Below are positions 6,908 to 14,571 of a stretch of DNA of 64,000 nt, piece by piece; within the stretch, counting starts at the first letter, position 1, and each line of letters starts with the position of its first letter. Location of the stretch: positions 1 through 64,000 of the forward strand of contig JAMPEQ010000007.1 in assembly GCA_023665085.1 (NCBI GenBank), read 5' to 3'. Position numbers and translations under genes: made by a program. Below the pieces are notes generated by a model. That model had not been told where the DNA came from, made no database searches, and saw only the letters and a program-made list of their open reading frames with translations. This DNA is from Bacteroides sp. GTDB lineage: Bacteria > Bacillota > Clostridia > Oscillospirales > Acutalibacteraceae.

Positions 6908-8059
6908 ATGTGTACTTCAATTACTGTATATAAAGGAAATTCATCCAAACCTTATGAATTAAATGAACTAAAAAAAGAGTTTTCGCAATATCTTCAATGT
7001 GAAAATTTAAACTTTTTACTTGGCTCTGGCTGTTCTAGTTATTTAGATGATAATGGTAATGAGAAAGCTATACCAACAATGGGAGGATTATTTTCGAATT
7101 TTTTTGACAAAAATCCTACCTTTGAAATTGGGAAAATAGATCCCAAAGGCAAATGCGATAATAATCTTGAAACCATGATGGATTATATGGTTTCTATAAA
7201 AATGGCAAATAATCTTGTATCAGTGGATAATAATATCGAGAATAAAATATCAATTGTACAGGAATTTCTAAAAGAATCAATTGTTAATGGTCAAAATTCT
7301 TGTGAAGTAAGTGAATTATATAAATCATTTTATTTAAAAATAGTTCAATCATCTACTAAAAATCCGATTAATATTTTCACAACTAATTATGATCAATATA
7401 ATGAAAAAGCCTTAGACACTTTAGGATTTTTCTACAACAATGGTTTTTCCGGTACATATTTGAGAAAATTTAATCCGAATTCTTATAACTACATATTCGT
7501 AGAAAATATGAATTTGCAAAAAGATGTGTGGGGAAAACTATCACATTATTTTAATCTATATAAAATTCATGGTTCAATAAATTGGATTCTTGAAGATGAG
7601 GAAATAATAGAAAAACCTGTTGAATTATGCGATGCCAATCGTATGATGATATATCCTACACCTCAAAAAGACCGTTCAACTTTAATGACTCCATATTCAG
7701 ATCTTATGAGAAATATGCAGCAACTTCTATCTAAAAACAACTCTGTATTAATTACTCTTGGATATAGCTTTTCGGATGATCATATTAATAGAATAATACT
7801 AAATTCATTGTCTAATCCTTCATTCAAATTAATTGTTTTAGGTTCGGGCGATAATATACAAAAACTTATTGAAATGAATGATAAGCGAATTATTGTTATT
7901 AATTCTGATGATAAGATTCATTATTTTAAAAATTTCATCAATGATTTATTACCAGATCTTGATGAGAACATTCAAGAAGAATTAAATTTACAAAATGGAA
8001 TTACAGCTATCAAAAAATTTTTAAGGAATGAAAATTCAGGAGAACAAAATGAGCAGTAA
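6908..8059 (+). CDS. SIR2-domain NADase-type effector of a SIR2-HerA anti-phage system
   Basis: A 383-residue protein with SIR2-fold motifs: NFLLGSGCSS (35-44) for the NAD-binding glycine motif, IFTTNYDQY (about 156-163) with the conserved Asn/Asp, LYKIHGSINW (about 217-226) with the His, and LITLGYSFSDDHINR near residue 285. In prokaryotic defence systems such SIR2 proteins cleave NAD+ (some also act on nucleic acid) when infection is sensed. The next gene encodes a HerA-type ATPase and overlaps this one by 11 nt. SIR2 plus HerA is an established two-gene defence pair. The C-terminal 80 residues are helical and could contact HerA. Confidence 0.88.
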   Translation: MCTSITVYKGNSSKPYELNELKKEFSQYLQCENLNFLLGSGCSSYLDDNGNEKAIPTMGGLFSNFFDKNPTFEIGKIDPKGKCDNNLETMMDYMVSIKMANNLVSVDNNIENKISIVQEFLKESIVNGQNSCEVSELYKSFYLKIVQSSTKNPINIFTTNYDQYNEKALDTLGFFYNNGFSGTYLRKFNPNSYNYIFVENMNLQKDVWGKLSHYFNLYKIHGSINWILEDEEIIEKPVELCDANRMMIYPTPQKDRSTLMTPYSDLMRNMQQLLSKNNSVLITLGYSFSDDHINRIILNSLSNPSFKLIVLGSGDNIQKLIEMNDKRIIVINSDDKIHYFKNFINDLLPDLDENIQEELNLQNGITAIKKFLRNENSGEQNEQ

Positions 8060-9896
8060 TAGTATTGGTAAAATAATTCAAATTGACTCTCAAAACATAT
8101 TGGCTGAATTATATAACGATATAGGCAATTATCTAAATACAATTGATGGAATACGATTTGTAGGTGAAATAGGTTCCTATGTCTCCATAAGTGAATTCAA
8201 CAGAAAAATTATTGCAGAAATAATTTCAGTTGAAGATAAAAATTTTATATCAAATAAGGCTTTGAGTAAACCACTAGATATTCGTGTTGTAAAATTAAAC
8301 CTAGTAGGCGAAATCTGTAATCTTCACTTTACATTTGGTGTCTCTAAAATGCCATTACTATTTTCGGAAATTAATATAATAACCGAAAAAGAATTACATA
8401 TGATGTTAGACATTGGTGAAGCTAAAGAAGAAATTATTTCCGGTGATAAAACCAGGCTAATTTCTTTAAAAATAGGACAGTCTGTAGTCTTTCCTGACTA
8501 TTCTGTAAATGTAAATATTGATAAATTCTTTGGATTTCATTTCGCTGTATTTGGTAACACCGGGGCAGGAAAATCCAATACTATAGCAAGAATATTACAA
8601 AACATCTTCCAAAAGCAAAATTGTTCAGCGAAGGGTGCGAAATTTGTGATTTTCGATTCAAATGGAGAATATGGTAACGCCTTTGAAAAACTTAATGACC
8701 ATAATCCTGATATAAATTATAATCGTGTATCCTGTGATATAGATGAAGATACACACTTTGAAATACCGGCTTGGGCATTATCTGCTGACGATTGGGCAAT
8801 ATTATTACATGCTTCTGAAAAAACACAAATACCCGTTTTAAAAAGAGCAATTGACATTGCTAAAGTATTTTTTGATCCTGATGGAAGTGATGATGAAGTA
8901 AAAAATCATATTTTAGCTTCAACTGTATTGGGAATTTTAAACAGTTCAGATTCTACATCATCAAAAGGAGATAAAATAAAAACAATTCTTTCGCAGTTTG
9001 GTACAAATGAGTTTAAATTATCAACAAACATTCCGGAAACATCAAAAACGCTCAATGACTATTTAACTATTAGCTATGGCGAAATGAAAGAACTCGATTT
9101 GTTAATCGAATATTGTGAATCCTTTATACGCTCCGACTCGACAAATATCGTAATAAACAAGACTGTTCCATATGATTTAAGCGAATTCTCACAAGCTGTA
9201 CAATTCGCAACACTTTATGAAGGAAGTCTAAGTTCTCAACGAATTCAAGAATATACTTCCACTCTTTCTACAAGATTACAAGCAATTGTAGATGGTATAC
9301 AAGGTAAGATTTTTGTCAAAACCGAATATTCATCTATAACTGAATACATAGAATCTCTTTTATTCAGCAGTCAAATTTTAGATTTAGATATTAGTATGTT
9401 AGATGATTCATCCGCTGAAGTAATCACAAAAGTTTTATCAAAAATAATTCTTGACTACTTAAGATTTCAAGATCATAAAGCAGAAATGCCTATTAATTTA
9501 ATAATTGAAGAAGCTCATAGATTTGTAAAAAACGAGTCTGTCAGTGGGGCTTTATCATATAATATATTTGAGAGAATTGCTAAAGAAGGACGAAAATACG
9601 GTCTGCTTATGGGAATATCATCTCAGAGACCAAGTGAATTATCTAAAACAGTTGTTTCCCAATGCAGCAACTTTATAATTCACAGAGTGCAAAATCCAGA
9701 TGATTTAAGCTATATCTCTAAAATGGTACCTTATATTAATAGAAGTATTTTAGACAGATTAACTTATCTACAAACTGGACATGCTCTCGTATTCGGGACA
9801 GCTATTAATCTTCCAACTTTAACTAAATTTGATGAGGCAGATCCAAATACCGATAGTTCAAATGCAAGAATTTCTGAGCATTGGTATATTAATTAA
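8049..9896 (+). CDS. HerA-family ATPase/translocase of a SIR2-HerA anti-phage system
   Basis: A 615-residue HerA/FtsK-type ATPase. A HAS-barrel-like beta domain occupies about residues 1-150, then Walker A GNTGAGKSN (about 168-176) and Walker B NLIIEEAHRF (about 483-492), followed by the conserved SQRPSELSKTVVSQC sensor region. HerA forms hexamers and, with SIR2, assembles a large complex with DNA-translocase and NADase activities. I use the ATG at 8049 rather than 8028 because AGGAG lies 6-7 nt before it. The 11-nt overlap with the SIR2 gene suggests translational coupling. A strong terminator follows. Confidence 0.9.
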   Translation: MSSNSIGKIIQIDSQNILAELYNDIGNYLNTIDGIRFVGEIGSYVSISEFNRKIIAEIISVEDKNFISNKALSKPLDIRVVKLNLVGEICNLHFTFGVSKMPLLFSEINIITEKELHMMLDIGEAKEEIISGDKTRLISLKIGQSVVFPDYSVNVNIDKFFGFHFAVFGNTGAGKSNTIARILQNIFQKQNCSAKGAKFVIFDSNGEYGNAFEKLNDHNPDINYNRVSCDIDEDTHFEIPAWALSADDWAILLHASEKTQIPVLKRAIDIAKVFFDPDGSDDEVKNHILASTVLGILNSSDSTSSKGDKIKTILSQFGTNEFKLSTNIPETSKTLNDYLTISYGEMKELDLLIEYCESFIRSDSTNIVINKTVPYDLSEFSQAVQFATLYEGSLSSQRIQEYTSTLSTRLQAIVDGIQGKIFVKTEYSSITEYIESLLFSSQILDLDISMLDDSSAEVITKVLSKIILDYLRFQDHKAEMPINLIIEEAHRFVKNESVSGALSYNIFERIAKEGRKYGLLMGISSQRPSELSKTVVSQCSNFIIHRVQNPDDLSYISKMVPYINRSILDRLTYLQTGHALVFGTAINLPTLTKFDEADPNTDSSNARISEHWYIN

Positions 9897-9915
9897 ATAT
9901 AGTAATATACAAAAA

Positions 9916-9970
9916 ATACTATAATGATGTTTTAATTTCAAAGCTCTCATTATAGTATTTTTATTTTTTC
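9916..9970 (+). terminator. Terminator of the SIR2-HerA operon
   Basis: Perfect 12-bp inverted repeat ATACTATAATGA (9916-9927) and TCATTATAGTAT (9947-9958), followed by a T-rich tail (ATTTTTATTTTTT). It starts 20 nt after the HerA stop. Confidence 0.8.
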
Positions 9971-10466
9971 CTTTAATGGTATTTTAAAATAGTACTTTTA
10001 AATCTAATAAATTATAATTCGAATTTAATAAATCGTATTATATAGATATCGTAGTTGTATATTAAGAAAAAATATAAAAGATAAAACAAATATCCTCATA
10101 ATTTCAAATATAATTATAAATATAAAATTCTTTCACACATTCTTTATGAAACAAATTTATTCAAAGTAAGTTATACTATTAAAAAAACATCGCATATCGT
10201 AAAATTTTGACTAAACATGTAATTTTGATTATACTTTTTAGAATTTTCGGAAATGAAAAAACAGTGAATTTTTACCCATTATATTAGAAATTCGTGGGAT
10301 TCCGTGGGATTGTCAACCCCTTTTATGCAAAAATATTATTTTTGTTACATTTGCTGTTAATATTCAGATAGCTTGTCCTTTAAAACAAAAAAATTGTTGA
10401 TTTTGCACAAATATTTCATTTATTTGTGTGCATAAGAACGAAATTCAAAATTTTTCCAAAAAACTA
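9971..10466. other. AT-rich gene-free stretch
   Basis: I see no open frame with a ribosome binding site on either strand. The only features noted are a tandem CGTGGGATT repeat near 10292-10309 and scattered poly-A/T runs. It separates the SIR2-HerA terminator from the promoter of the candidate structured RNA. Confidence 0.5.
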
Positions 10467-10495
10467 TTTACTTTATAAAAAGCGCGTGCTATTAT
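10467..10495 (+). promoter_or_regulatory. Promoter of the candidate structured RNA
   Basis: TTTACT (10467-10472), a 17-nt spacer and TATTAT (10490-10495). The predicted start, about 10502, coincides with the first base-paired segment of the RNA. Confidence 0.6.
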
Positions 10496-10500
10496 AAGAC

Positions 10501-10910
10501 TAACAGTTTAGCATCATTTTTATTCAAATTTGAGATTTGCCGGCTGCTAAAATTTATATACTAATGACTTGTTTTGCTGTTAATTTCATAAAATGAGGTA
10601 TAGAACAATGTACTACTTAACCGGAGGTAGCTACTATAAGGGTTCAGTTATTTCCTAAAATATAGAGCGCTGACCTCAAAAACTAAATAACTATTATATA
10701 TCGGGAAGGCTACTTGATTTGGACTTTAAAAATTATTATCCTTCAAGTCCCGACCACTTACAAGCAAAGCCATTGAACTTTGAGAATTTATAGAAAACGA
10801 ATGTTTTAAAAGTTTCATAGTACTATCGTAGGTGGTTTTACCGATATTTTGGTAAGGCTTTATTTCAAGCACCCACTTTACGAACAGTACGATTCACTGT
10901 TCGTTTTTTT
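10501..10910 (+). ncRNA. Candidate ~410-nt structured non-coding RNA
   Basis: A transcript from about 10502 to 10910 would be non-coding and highly structured. TAACAG (10501-10506) pairs with CTGTTA (10577-10582), enclosing TTTAGCA (10507-10513) with TGCTAAA (10545-10551). GAGGT (10595-10599) can pair with ACCTC (10673-10677), or GGTTCAG (10641-10647) with CTGACC (10670-10675). TCGGG/ACTTGA (10701-10717) pair with TCAAGT/CCCGA (10743-10753), and GTAGGTG (10828-10834) with CACCCAC (10870-10876). A strong terminator closes it. GC-rich pairing islands in a very AT-rich background support a real RNA. I cannot match it to tmRNA, RNase P, SRP or 6S, and do not recognise another class. A small ORF begins 36 nt after the terminator. 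Confidence 0.6.
10880..10910 (+). terminator. Terminator of the candidate structured RNA
   Basis: Perfect 9-bp stem ACGAACAGT (10880-10888) and ACTGTTCGT (10896-10904) with a 7-nt loop, followed by six Ts. It has textbook intrinsic-terminator form. Confidence 0.85.
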
Positions 10911-10945
10911 ATTGCAAACTATTTTAAGGGAGGATTTAACCAACA

Positions 10946-11215
10946 ATGTATAGCAACGGATTATATGTTGATAAAAATGGTTTCTTAAGAACAGAAGAAA
11001 ACAATATAGTTATTGGTGAAATAGCTATTGATCTTAACGGCAAAAAATGTTTAATTATTAAAAAACCACACGCTGATATATTTGATGCTGTGCCACTTAC
11101 AGAATGCGTTAAAACGCTTGTTGACAATATTGAAAAAAAGCCAAAAGTATTTAACCATAAAAAAAATAAAACTAATGGTAGTTCCTCCAAAGATCAGAGA
11201 GAGAACACAAAATAG
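10946..11215 (+). CDS. Small hypothetical protein downstream of the structured RNA
   Basis: An 89-residue protein that I do not recognise. The N-terminal two thirds read as beta-rich (MYSNGLYVDKNGFLR, IVIGEIAIDLNGKKCLIIKK), and the C-terminal tail is Lys/Asn/Ser-rich and probably disordered. The SD GGGAGG lies 12 nt before the ATG, a longer spacing than usual. It follows the RNA terminator directly and is closed by its own terminator, so it may depend on read-through from the RNA promoter. No function can be assigned. Confidence 0.55.
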   Translation: MYSNGLYVDKNGFLRTEENNIVIGEIAIDLNGKKCLIIKKPHADIFDAVPLTECVKTLVDNIEKKPKVFNHKKNKTNGSSSKDQRENTK

Positions 11216-11256
11216 AAAAATCAGCTTCCCTGTGAGTTGTACCGATTATGAGTCTA

Positions 11257-11317
11257 ACCATCACAAGCATTCGCAAAAGGATTATTCCTTTTGTTGAATC
11301 TTGTGATGGTCTTTTTT
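11257..11317 (+). terminator. Long stem-loop terminator
   Basis: ACCATCACAAG (11257-11267) pairs perfectly with CTTGTGATGGT (11300-11310). An inner stem CAAAAGGA/TCCTTTTG extends it, and six Ts follow. Confidence 0.85.
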
Positions 11318-11398
11318 ATTTTCCCTCATTCAATCTTATGCAACTCTAACACAGATAATTACAAAAACATAATAATCGCTTGAGTGTACATAAGGCGA

Positions 11399-11500
11399 GG
11401 ATATGAATATCAACTACTTTCACTTAGAAAAAAGTTGAGTACATACCCTCTATTTAGTTATGCTCAATTTTTCTTTTTGATTATGTTGATGTTCATATCC
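11399..11500 (+). promoter_or_regulatory. Long inverted-repeat leader before a toxin-like gene
   Basis: GGATATGAATATCAAC (11399-11414) pairs with GTTGATGTTCATATCC (11485-11500) with one mismatch. Within the loop AAAAAGTTGAG (near 11430) faces GCTCAATTTTTC (near 11462). The structure ends 17 nt before the start of the next gene, just before its SD (AAAGGA). It may be a regulatory leader, an attenuator or an ends-in remnant of a small repeat element. Confidence 0.5.
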
Positions 11501-11517
11501 AGAAAGGATTGAACATT

Positions 11518-11919
11518 ATGAAAAAAGAAAAAGCAACAACCCATTCCTACATTCCTAATGGATTAAATGAAACAATCAAAAGTTACGCAAAGAGAGCTAC
11601 CAAAAATCCTAATTCATCAGAGGTCGTATTGGGAAAATTTAATCAAGATAATATTTCCTATATTGAAGTGGCTCAAAAAAGAAAGGCAACATATTTTCAA
11701 TTAGATGATTGGGATAATGTTGTAAACACTATTGGCGAAAGTAATATCTGGAAAGTCAATGAGCAATTCATTCATGAACAGCTTATTCAAAACAAAAATT
11801 TTATCCTCTCCCATAATCCTTTTTCAGCTACAGGTTATTATAAAAAAGAAATTGAATATCTTACTAAACAAGGATATCATTTCGCACAAAGTCGAGATAT
11901 TTGGAGAGCAATAAAATAA
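11518..11919 (+). CDS. Orphan protein resembling C-terminal domains of polymorphic toxins
   Basis: A 133-residue protein. Its core (SSEVVLGKF, SYIEVAQ, TYFQLDDW, IWKVNEQFI, FILSHNP, YYKKEIEYL) resembles a C-terminal module that I associate with large polymorphic/contact-dependent toxins in bacteria; the exact family and activity are not certain. Here it stands alone without an N-terminal delivery region, signal peptide or membrane helix. I prefer the ATG at 11518, with AAAGGA 9 nt upstream, over a TTG at 11509. It could be a toxin of an addiction pair, a captured toxin tip or an immunity-related orphan. A terminator follows. Confidence 0.55.
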   Translation: MKKEKATTHSYIPNGLNETIKSYAKRATKNPNSSEVVLGKFNQDNISYIEVAQKRKATYFQLDDWDNVVNTIGESNIWKVNEQFIHEQLIQNKNFILSHNPFSATGYYKKEIEYLTKQGYHFAQSRDIWRAIK

Positions 11920-11930
11920 TGACAAACAAC

Positions 11931-11962
11931 AAAAGGTAAGCCTTGAACAGCTTACCTTTTTC
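11931..11962. terminator. Terminator, probably bidirectional
   Basis: AAAAGGTAAGC (11931-11941) and GCTTACCTTTT (11950-11960) form a perfect 11-bp stem between two convergent genes. Confidence 0.8.
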
Positions 11963-11984
11963 ACTACTATAATTCAAAAAACAA

Positions 11985-12563
11985 TTACATTTCATTTTCA
12001 TACAAAGTTTGTAAATAAGACATATTTGATGATAGCATATCATTTAACTCGTTTTTATCAAAATGAGTTAAATCTACTAACTTCAAATCATCAGTTTCTG
12101 CAATTTGCATAAGACCAGGTGCACCACCACAATCTTCTACAATTCCATAACCTTTACCTGAAATAACACATGGTATGTCATTATTTTTCAAATTGTCTTC
12201 GCCATATATTTCTTCAAGTTTTAATTTAATTTTCCAATCATCACCAAAATCATAATTAACAATAAGAATATTATCTTTATCATCCAAACTTACAACATTA
12301 TATACTCTCTCTTTTGTTGCATCATATCTTTCAATACTATTCAGCTCCAAATCATCATTGCTTGAATTCGAAATTTCATAAAACACTTTATTACCATTAC
12401 TTAAAGGCTTTTCTATATTAAAAAGATGACTCCCATTAGCTTTGAAGATGATTAAAACAGCATAACCAAGCTGTGCAATCGTCATATTTTCATTAATTAA
12501 AAATCTTCTCCACATTTTTGGTTTATAGTCTTCAAGTTCTGCGTAAAATTGATATGTTGCCAT
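11985..12563 (-). CDS. Plasmid pRiA4b ORF-3-like protein
   Basis: A 192-residue member of the PRiA4_ORF3 family (PF07929-type). Diagnostic segments are PKMWRRFLI near residue 15, VNYDFGDDWKIKLKLEEI near residue 100, and VEDCGGAPGL near residue 142 (the EDcGG motif). The family occurs on plasmids and mobile islands and has no settled function. The gene is convergent to the toxin-like gene with a shared terminator and stands alone on the minus strand. Length and motifs are normal. Confidence 0.85.
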   Translation of the reverse strand: MATYQFYAELEDYKPKMWRRFLINENMTIAQLGYAVLIIFKANGSHLFNIEKPLSNGNKVFYEISNSSNDDLELNSIERYDATKERVYNVVSLDDKDNILIVNYDFGDDWKIKLKLEEIYGEDNLKNNDIPCVISGKGYGIVEDCGGAPGLMQIAETDDLKLVDLTHFDKNELNDMLSSNMSYLQTLYENEM

Positions 12564-12668
12564 ATTCTTGTCCTTCTTTTCTCTTTATATTTATTAATAT
12601 AATTCTAACTAATATGTTGTAAATTTGCAAGTTTTAAAATGCTATTTTATCATTAAATATAAATGAAA

Positions 12669-13232
12669 TTATTTAAGCCTTATTTCAGAAGGTTTTTCTG
12701 TAGTATATTCAGGATAATCCATTAATGGTTCTGAGGTAACAAAACGATATCCTACCACCCAATCTTCAGACCAATTCTCTGGCAATAATACCTGATCTGC
12801 ACCACCCTCAAGGATAGTGCCAGACAGCAATTCAACAGGAGCAACAATACCAATATTCAAAATCACATCTTTAGGAATAATTATCTTTTCTTCGATATAC
12901 AAAGCATTCTTCCATTGTGGATTTAATGCAAGGCGCATCTTGACATCAATGCGAGATTCGGCAAATTCGGTAGTTGCAAATGCGCCTAACTGCTTAGCTC
13001 CAGCTTGCCCTAAAGGAGTCAAACCATAAACTCTATATAACAAAATCTCGTCTGTTGTGATATATGTATTATATTCACCATTCCTAAAACTGTTGACTAT
13101 ACCTTCAGGCAAATGCTGCTTTTCAATTTTCTTTATATTATTTTCATCAAGTATAGTTTTGTATTTCTGATTTGTACTTCCTGATACAAAACCGAAACCA
13201 AGTTGTCTTAATTCTTCAAAAGTCCAACGCAT
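12669..13232 (-). CDS. Unknown soluble protein, weak resemblance to ADP-ribosyl/NADase-type toxin folds
   Basis: A 187-residue protein. I choose the ATG at 13232 (MRWTFEELRQLGFG) because GGAG lies 5 nt upstream; the longer frame from 13277 lacks a ribosome site. Segments YRVYGLTPLGQAGAKQLG, RLALNPQWKNALY, IGIVAPVELLSG and EGGADQVLLPENW follow the YR...G / LAL...W...A / GGxxQ order seen in several NAD-binding toxin domains, but the match is weak and no catalytic residue can be named. No membrane segment is visible. Treat it as a hypothetical protein in an accessory island. Confidence 0.6.
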   Translation of the reverse strand: MRWTFEELRQLGFGFVSGSTNQKYKTILDENNIKKIEKQHLPEGIVNSFRNGEYNTYITTDEILLYRVYGLTPLGQAGAKQLGAFATTEFAESRIDVKMRLALNPQWKNALYIEEKIIIPKDVILNIGIVAPVELLSGTILEGGADQVLLPENWSEDWVVGYRFVTSEPLMDYPEYTTEKPSEIRLK

Positions 13233-13343
13233 ATCTACTCCATAAATACTACTAATTAAAACAATTATCTGTCTCAAAACTATTTTAACAAATGTACAAT
13301 CTTAATTCAACATAATATATCTACATATAAACAACCTAGTCAT

Positions 13344-13368
13344 ATACTGAACGGTAATATATAAACAA
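13344..13368. repeat. Left copy of the 25-bp direct repeat bounding the biosynthetic/agr module
   Basis: ATACTGAACGGTAATATATA followed by AACAA is identical to 35854-35878. The similarity extends on both sides: CAACCTA-TCA before, and A/T-rich AAATAAAACAAATA after. The 22.5 kb between the copies contains the complete biosynthetic cluster and agr locus. Confidence 0.85.
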
Positions 13369-13404
13369 GATAAATAAAACAAATAATAAAAGTTGATTTT
13401 CTCA

Positions 13405-13444
13405 GGGTTCTCTATCGAGCAAATAAGATAGAGAACTCTTTTTT
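13405..13444. terminator. Stem-loop terminator
   Basis: GTTCTCTATC (13407-13416) pairs with GATAGAGAAC (13427-13436) and is followed by a T-run (13439-13444). It isolates the following promoter region. Confidence 0.75.
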
Positions 13445-13461
13445 ATAAAACCACAACAATT

Positions 13462-13528
13462 TCTTTATTGCAGAAATTATCAACACATTTGAACTGAAAA
13501 TAATCAAATTATTATTTTATGATATTTT
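13462..13528 (+). promoter_or_regulatory. Candidate AgrA/LytTR-regulated promoter of the first biosynthetic operon
   Basis: TCTTTATTG (13462-13470) and ACACATTTG (13483-13491) begin 21 bp apart. TTGCA and ATCAAC occupy the same offsets as in the clearer site at 28712. A TATTTT -10-like box lies 31 bp after the second repeat. This is the most degenerate member of the set. Confidence 0.4.
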
Positions 13529-13563
13529 ATTTAATAATTAGATATTTTTAGGAGGACTAAAAA

Positions 13564-14571
13564 ATGCCACAAAAGGTATTACCGTATAAGATACCAAAGA
13601 TGATGCTTACATATCCGTATAATGCTTTTTATTTTGGAATCCTTGAAGCTAATAATATTGATTATACCGATGTTATATTAAACGATTTTCTAGAATTGTA
13701 TTATTTCAAAAAAAGCGCAATTCACAAAATTGATTTTAGAAACAGCGGAATGTTTGAATTCAATAGATTTAATTCTATTGAATTTCCTGACACCAATAAT
13801 ATTATTGAAACCATAAAAAAATATATTGATGATGGATACTATGCAATTTTGATGTTAAATCAAAAATATTTTCAAAATGAAAAAGTACATACTTCTTGGG
13901 AACGCAATCATGATTGGTTAATATATGGATATAATGATACAACAATGAGTTTTTATTGTTCAAGTTATATAGGTTCAAAAGATAAAGAAGTATTCGGAAA
14001 TATTGAATTAAGTTATTTAGAAATTGAAAGTGCCCTTAGACATACACTATCAAATTATATAAAACCTTCCCCATCATATTTTAGAAATCACTTTATTAAA
14101 ATCAATACAAATTGGAACGAACCAAAAATAACAAAAGATATACTTTATTACAAAATTAAAAGAATGTTTTTCCCGAAACACTCTGCTAGAGATGGATATT
14201 GGCATCCAGTTGCCGGAATATATTCATTGGATAAATTACTTAGAAAAATCAAAAAGGTGAATATAGTAAAAAACAAAAGAAAAACGATTTTCATCCAAAA
14301 CATAAGAATAATATATGAATTCAGGCAAAATGTCCTTTTATGTTTAAAGAGAATGGACATAAATCAGTTAACTATCAATCAATATGAAGAAATAGTAACT
14401 TCCACATACAAAATTCTATTATTATCTTTTAAGTACAATCTAACAAAAAACAGAAACACACTAAATAATATTTATAAAAAATTGCAACAAGAAAATAAAA
14501 CTGAAAGAAAATTACTAAAACACATTTTAAAGAACTATAACCCTAAAAAGAAAGGACATTATTATGGATAA
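13564..14571 (+). CDS. BtrH_N-like protein, paralogue 1
   Basis: A 335-residue protein paralogous to the one at 18167. Both share TYPYNAFYFGILEAN (residues about 15-29) and NHDWLIYGYND (about 119-129). The HDWLIYGYND...F segment resembles the core strand of the BtrH N-terminal (PF14399-type) papain-like fold; BtrH itself moves an aminoacyl group from a carrier protein to an aminoglycoside in butirosin synthesis. The N-terminal Cys expected for catalysis is not evident, so activity is doubtful. The C-terminal 120 residues are helical and Lys-rich. The SD AGGAGG precedes the ATG, and the gene overlaps the ABC gene by 8 nt. Confidence 0.6.
   Translation: MPQKVLPYKIPKMMLTYPYNAFYFGILEANNIDYTDVILNDFLELYYFKKSAIHKIDFRNSGMFEFNRFNSIEFPDTNNIIETIKKYIDDGYYAILMLNQKYFQNEKVHTSWERNHDWLIYGYNDTTMSFYCSSYIGSKDKEVFGNIELSYLEIESALRHTLSNYIKPSPSYFRNHFIKINTNWNEPKITKDILYYKIKRMFFPKHSARDGYWHPVAGIYSLDKLLRKIKKVNIVKNKRKTIFIQNIRIIYEFRQNVLLCLKRMDINQLTINQYEEIVTSTYKILLLSFKYNLTKNRNTLNNIYKKLQQENKTERKLLKHILKNYNPKKKGHYYG

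Noticed and set aside
10292..10309. Tandem CGTGGGATT repeat as a regulatory site
   Set aside because: Only two copies, with no gene or convincing promoter directly beside it.
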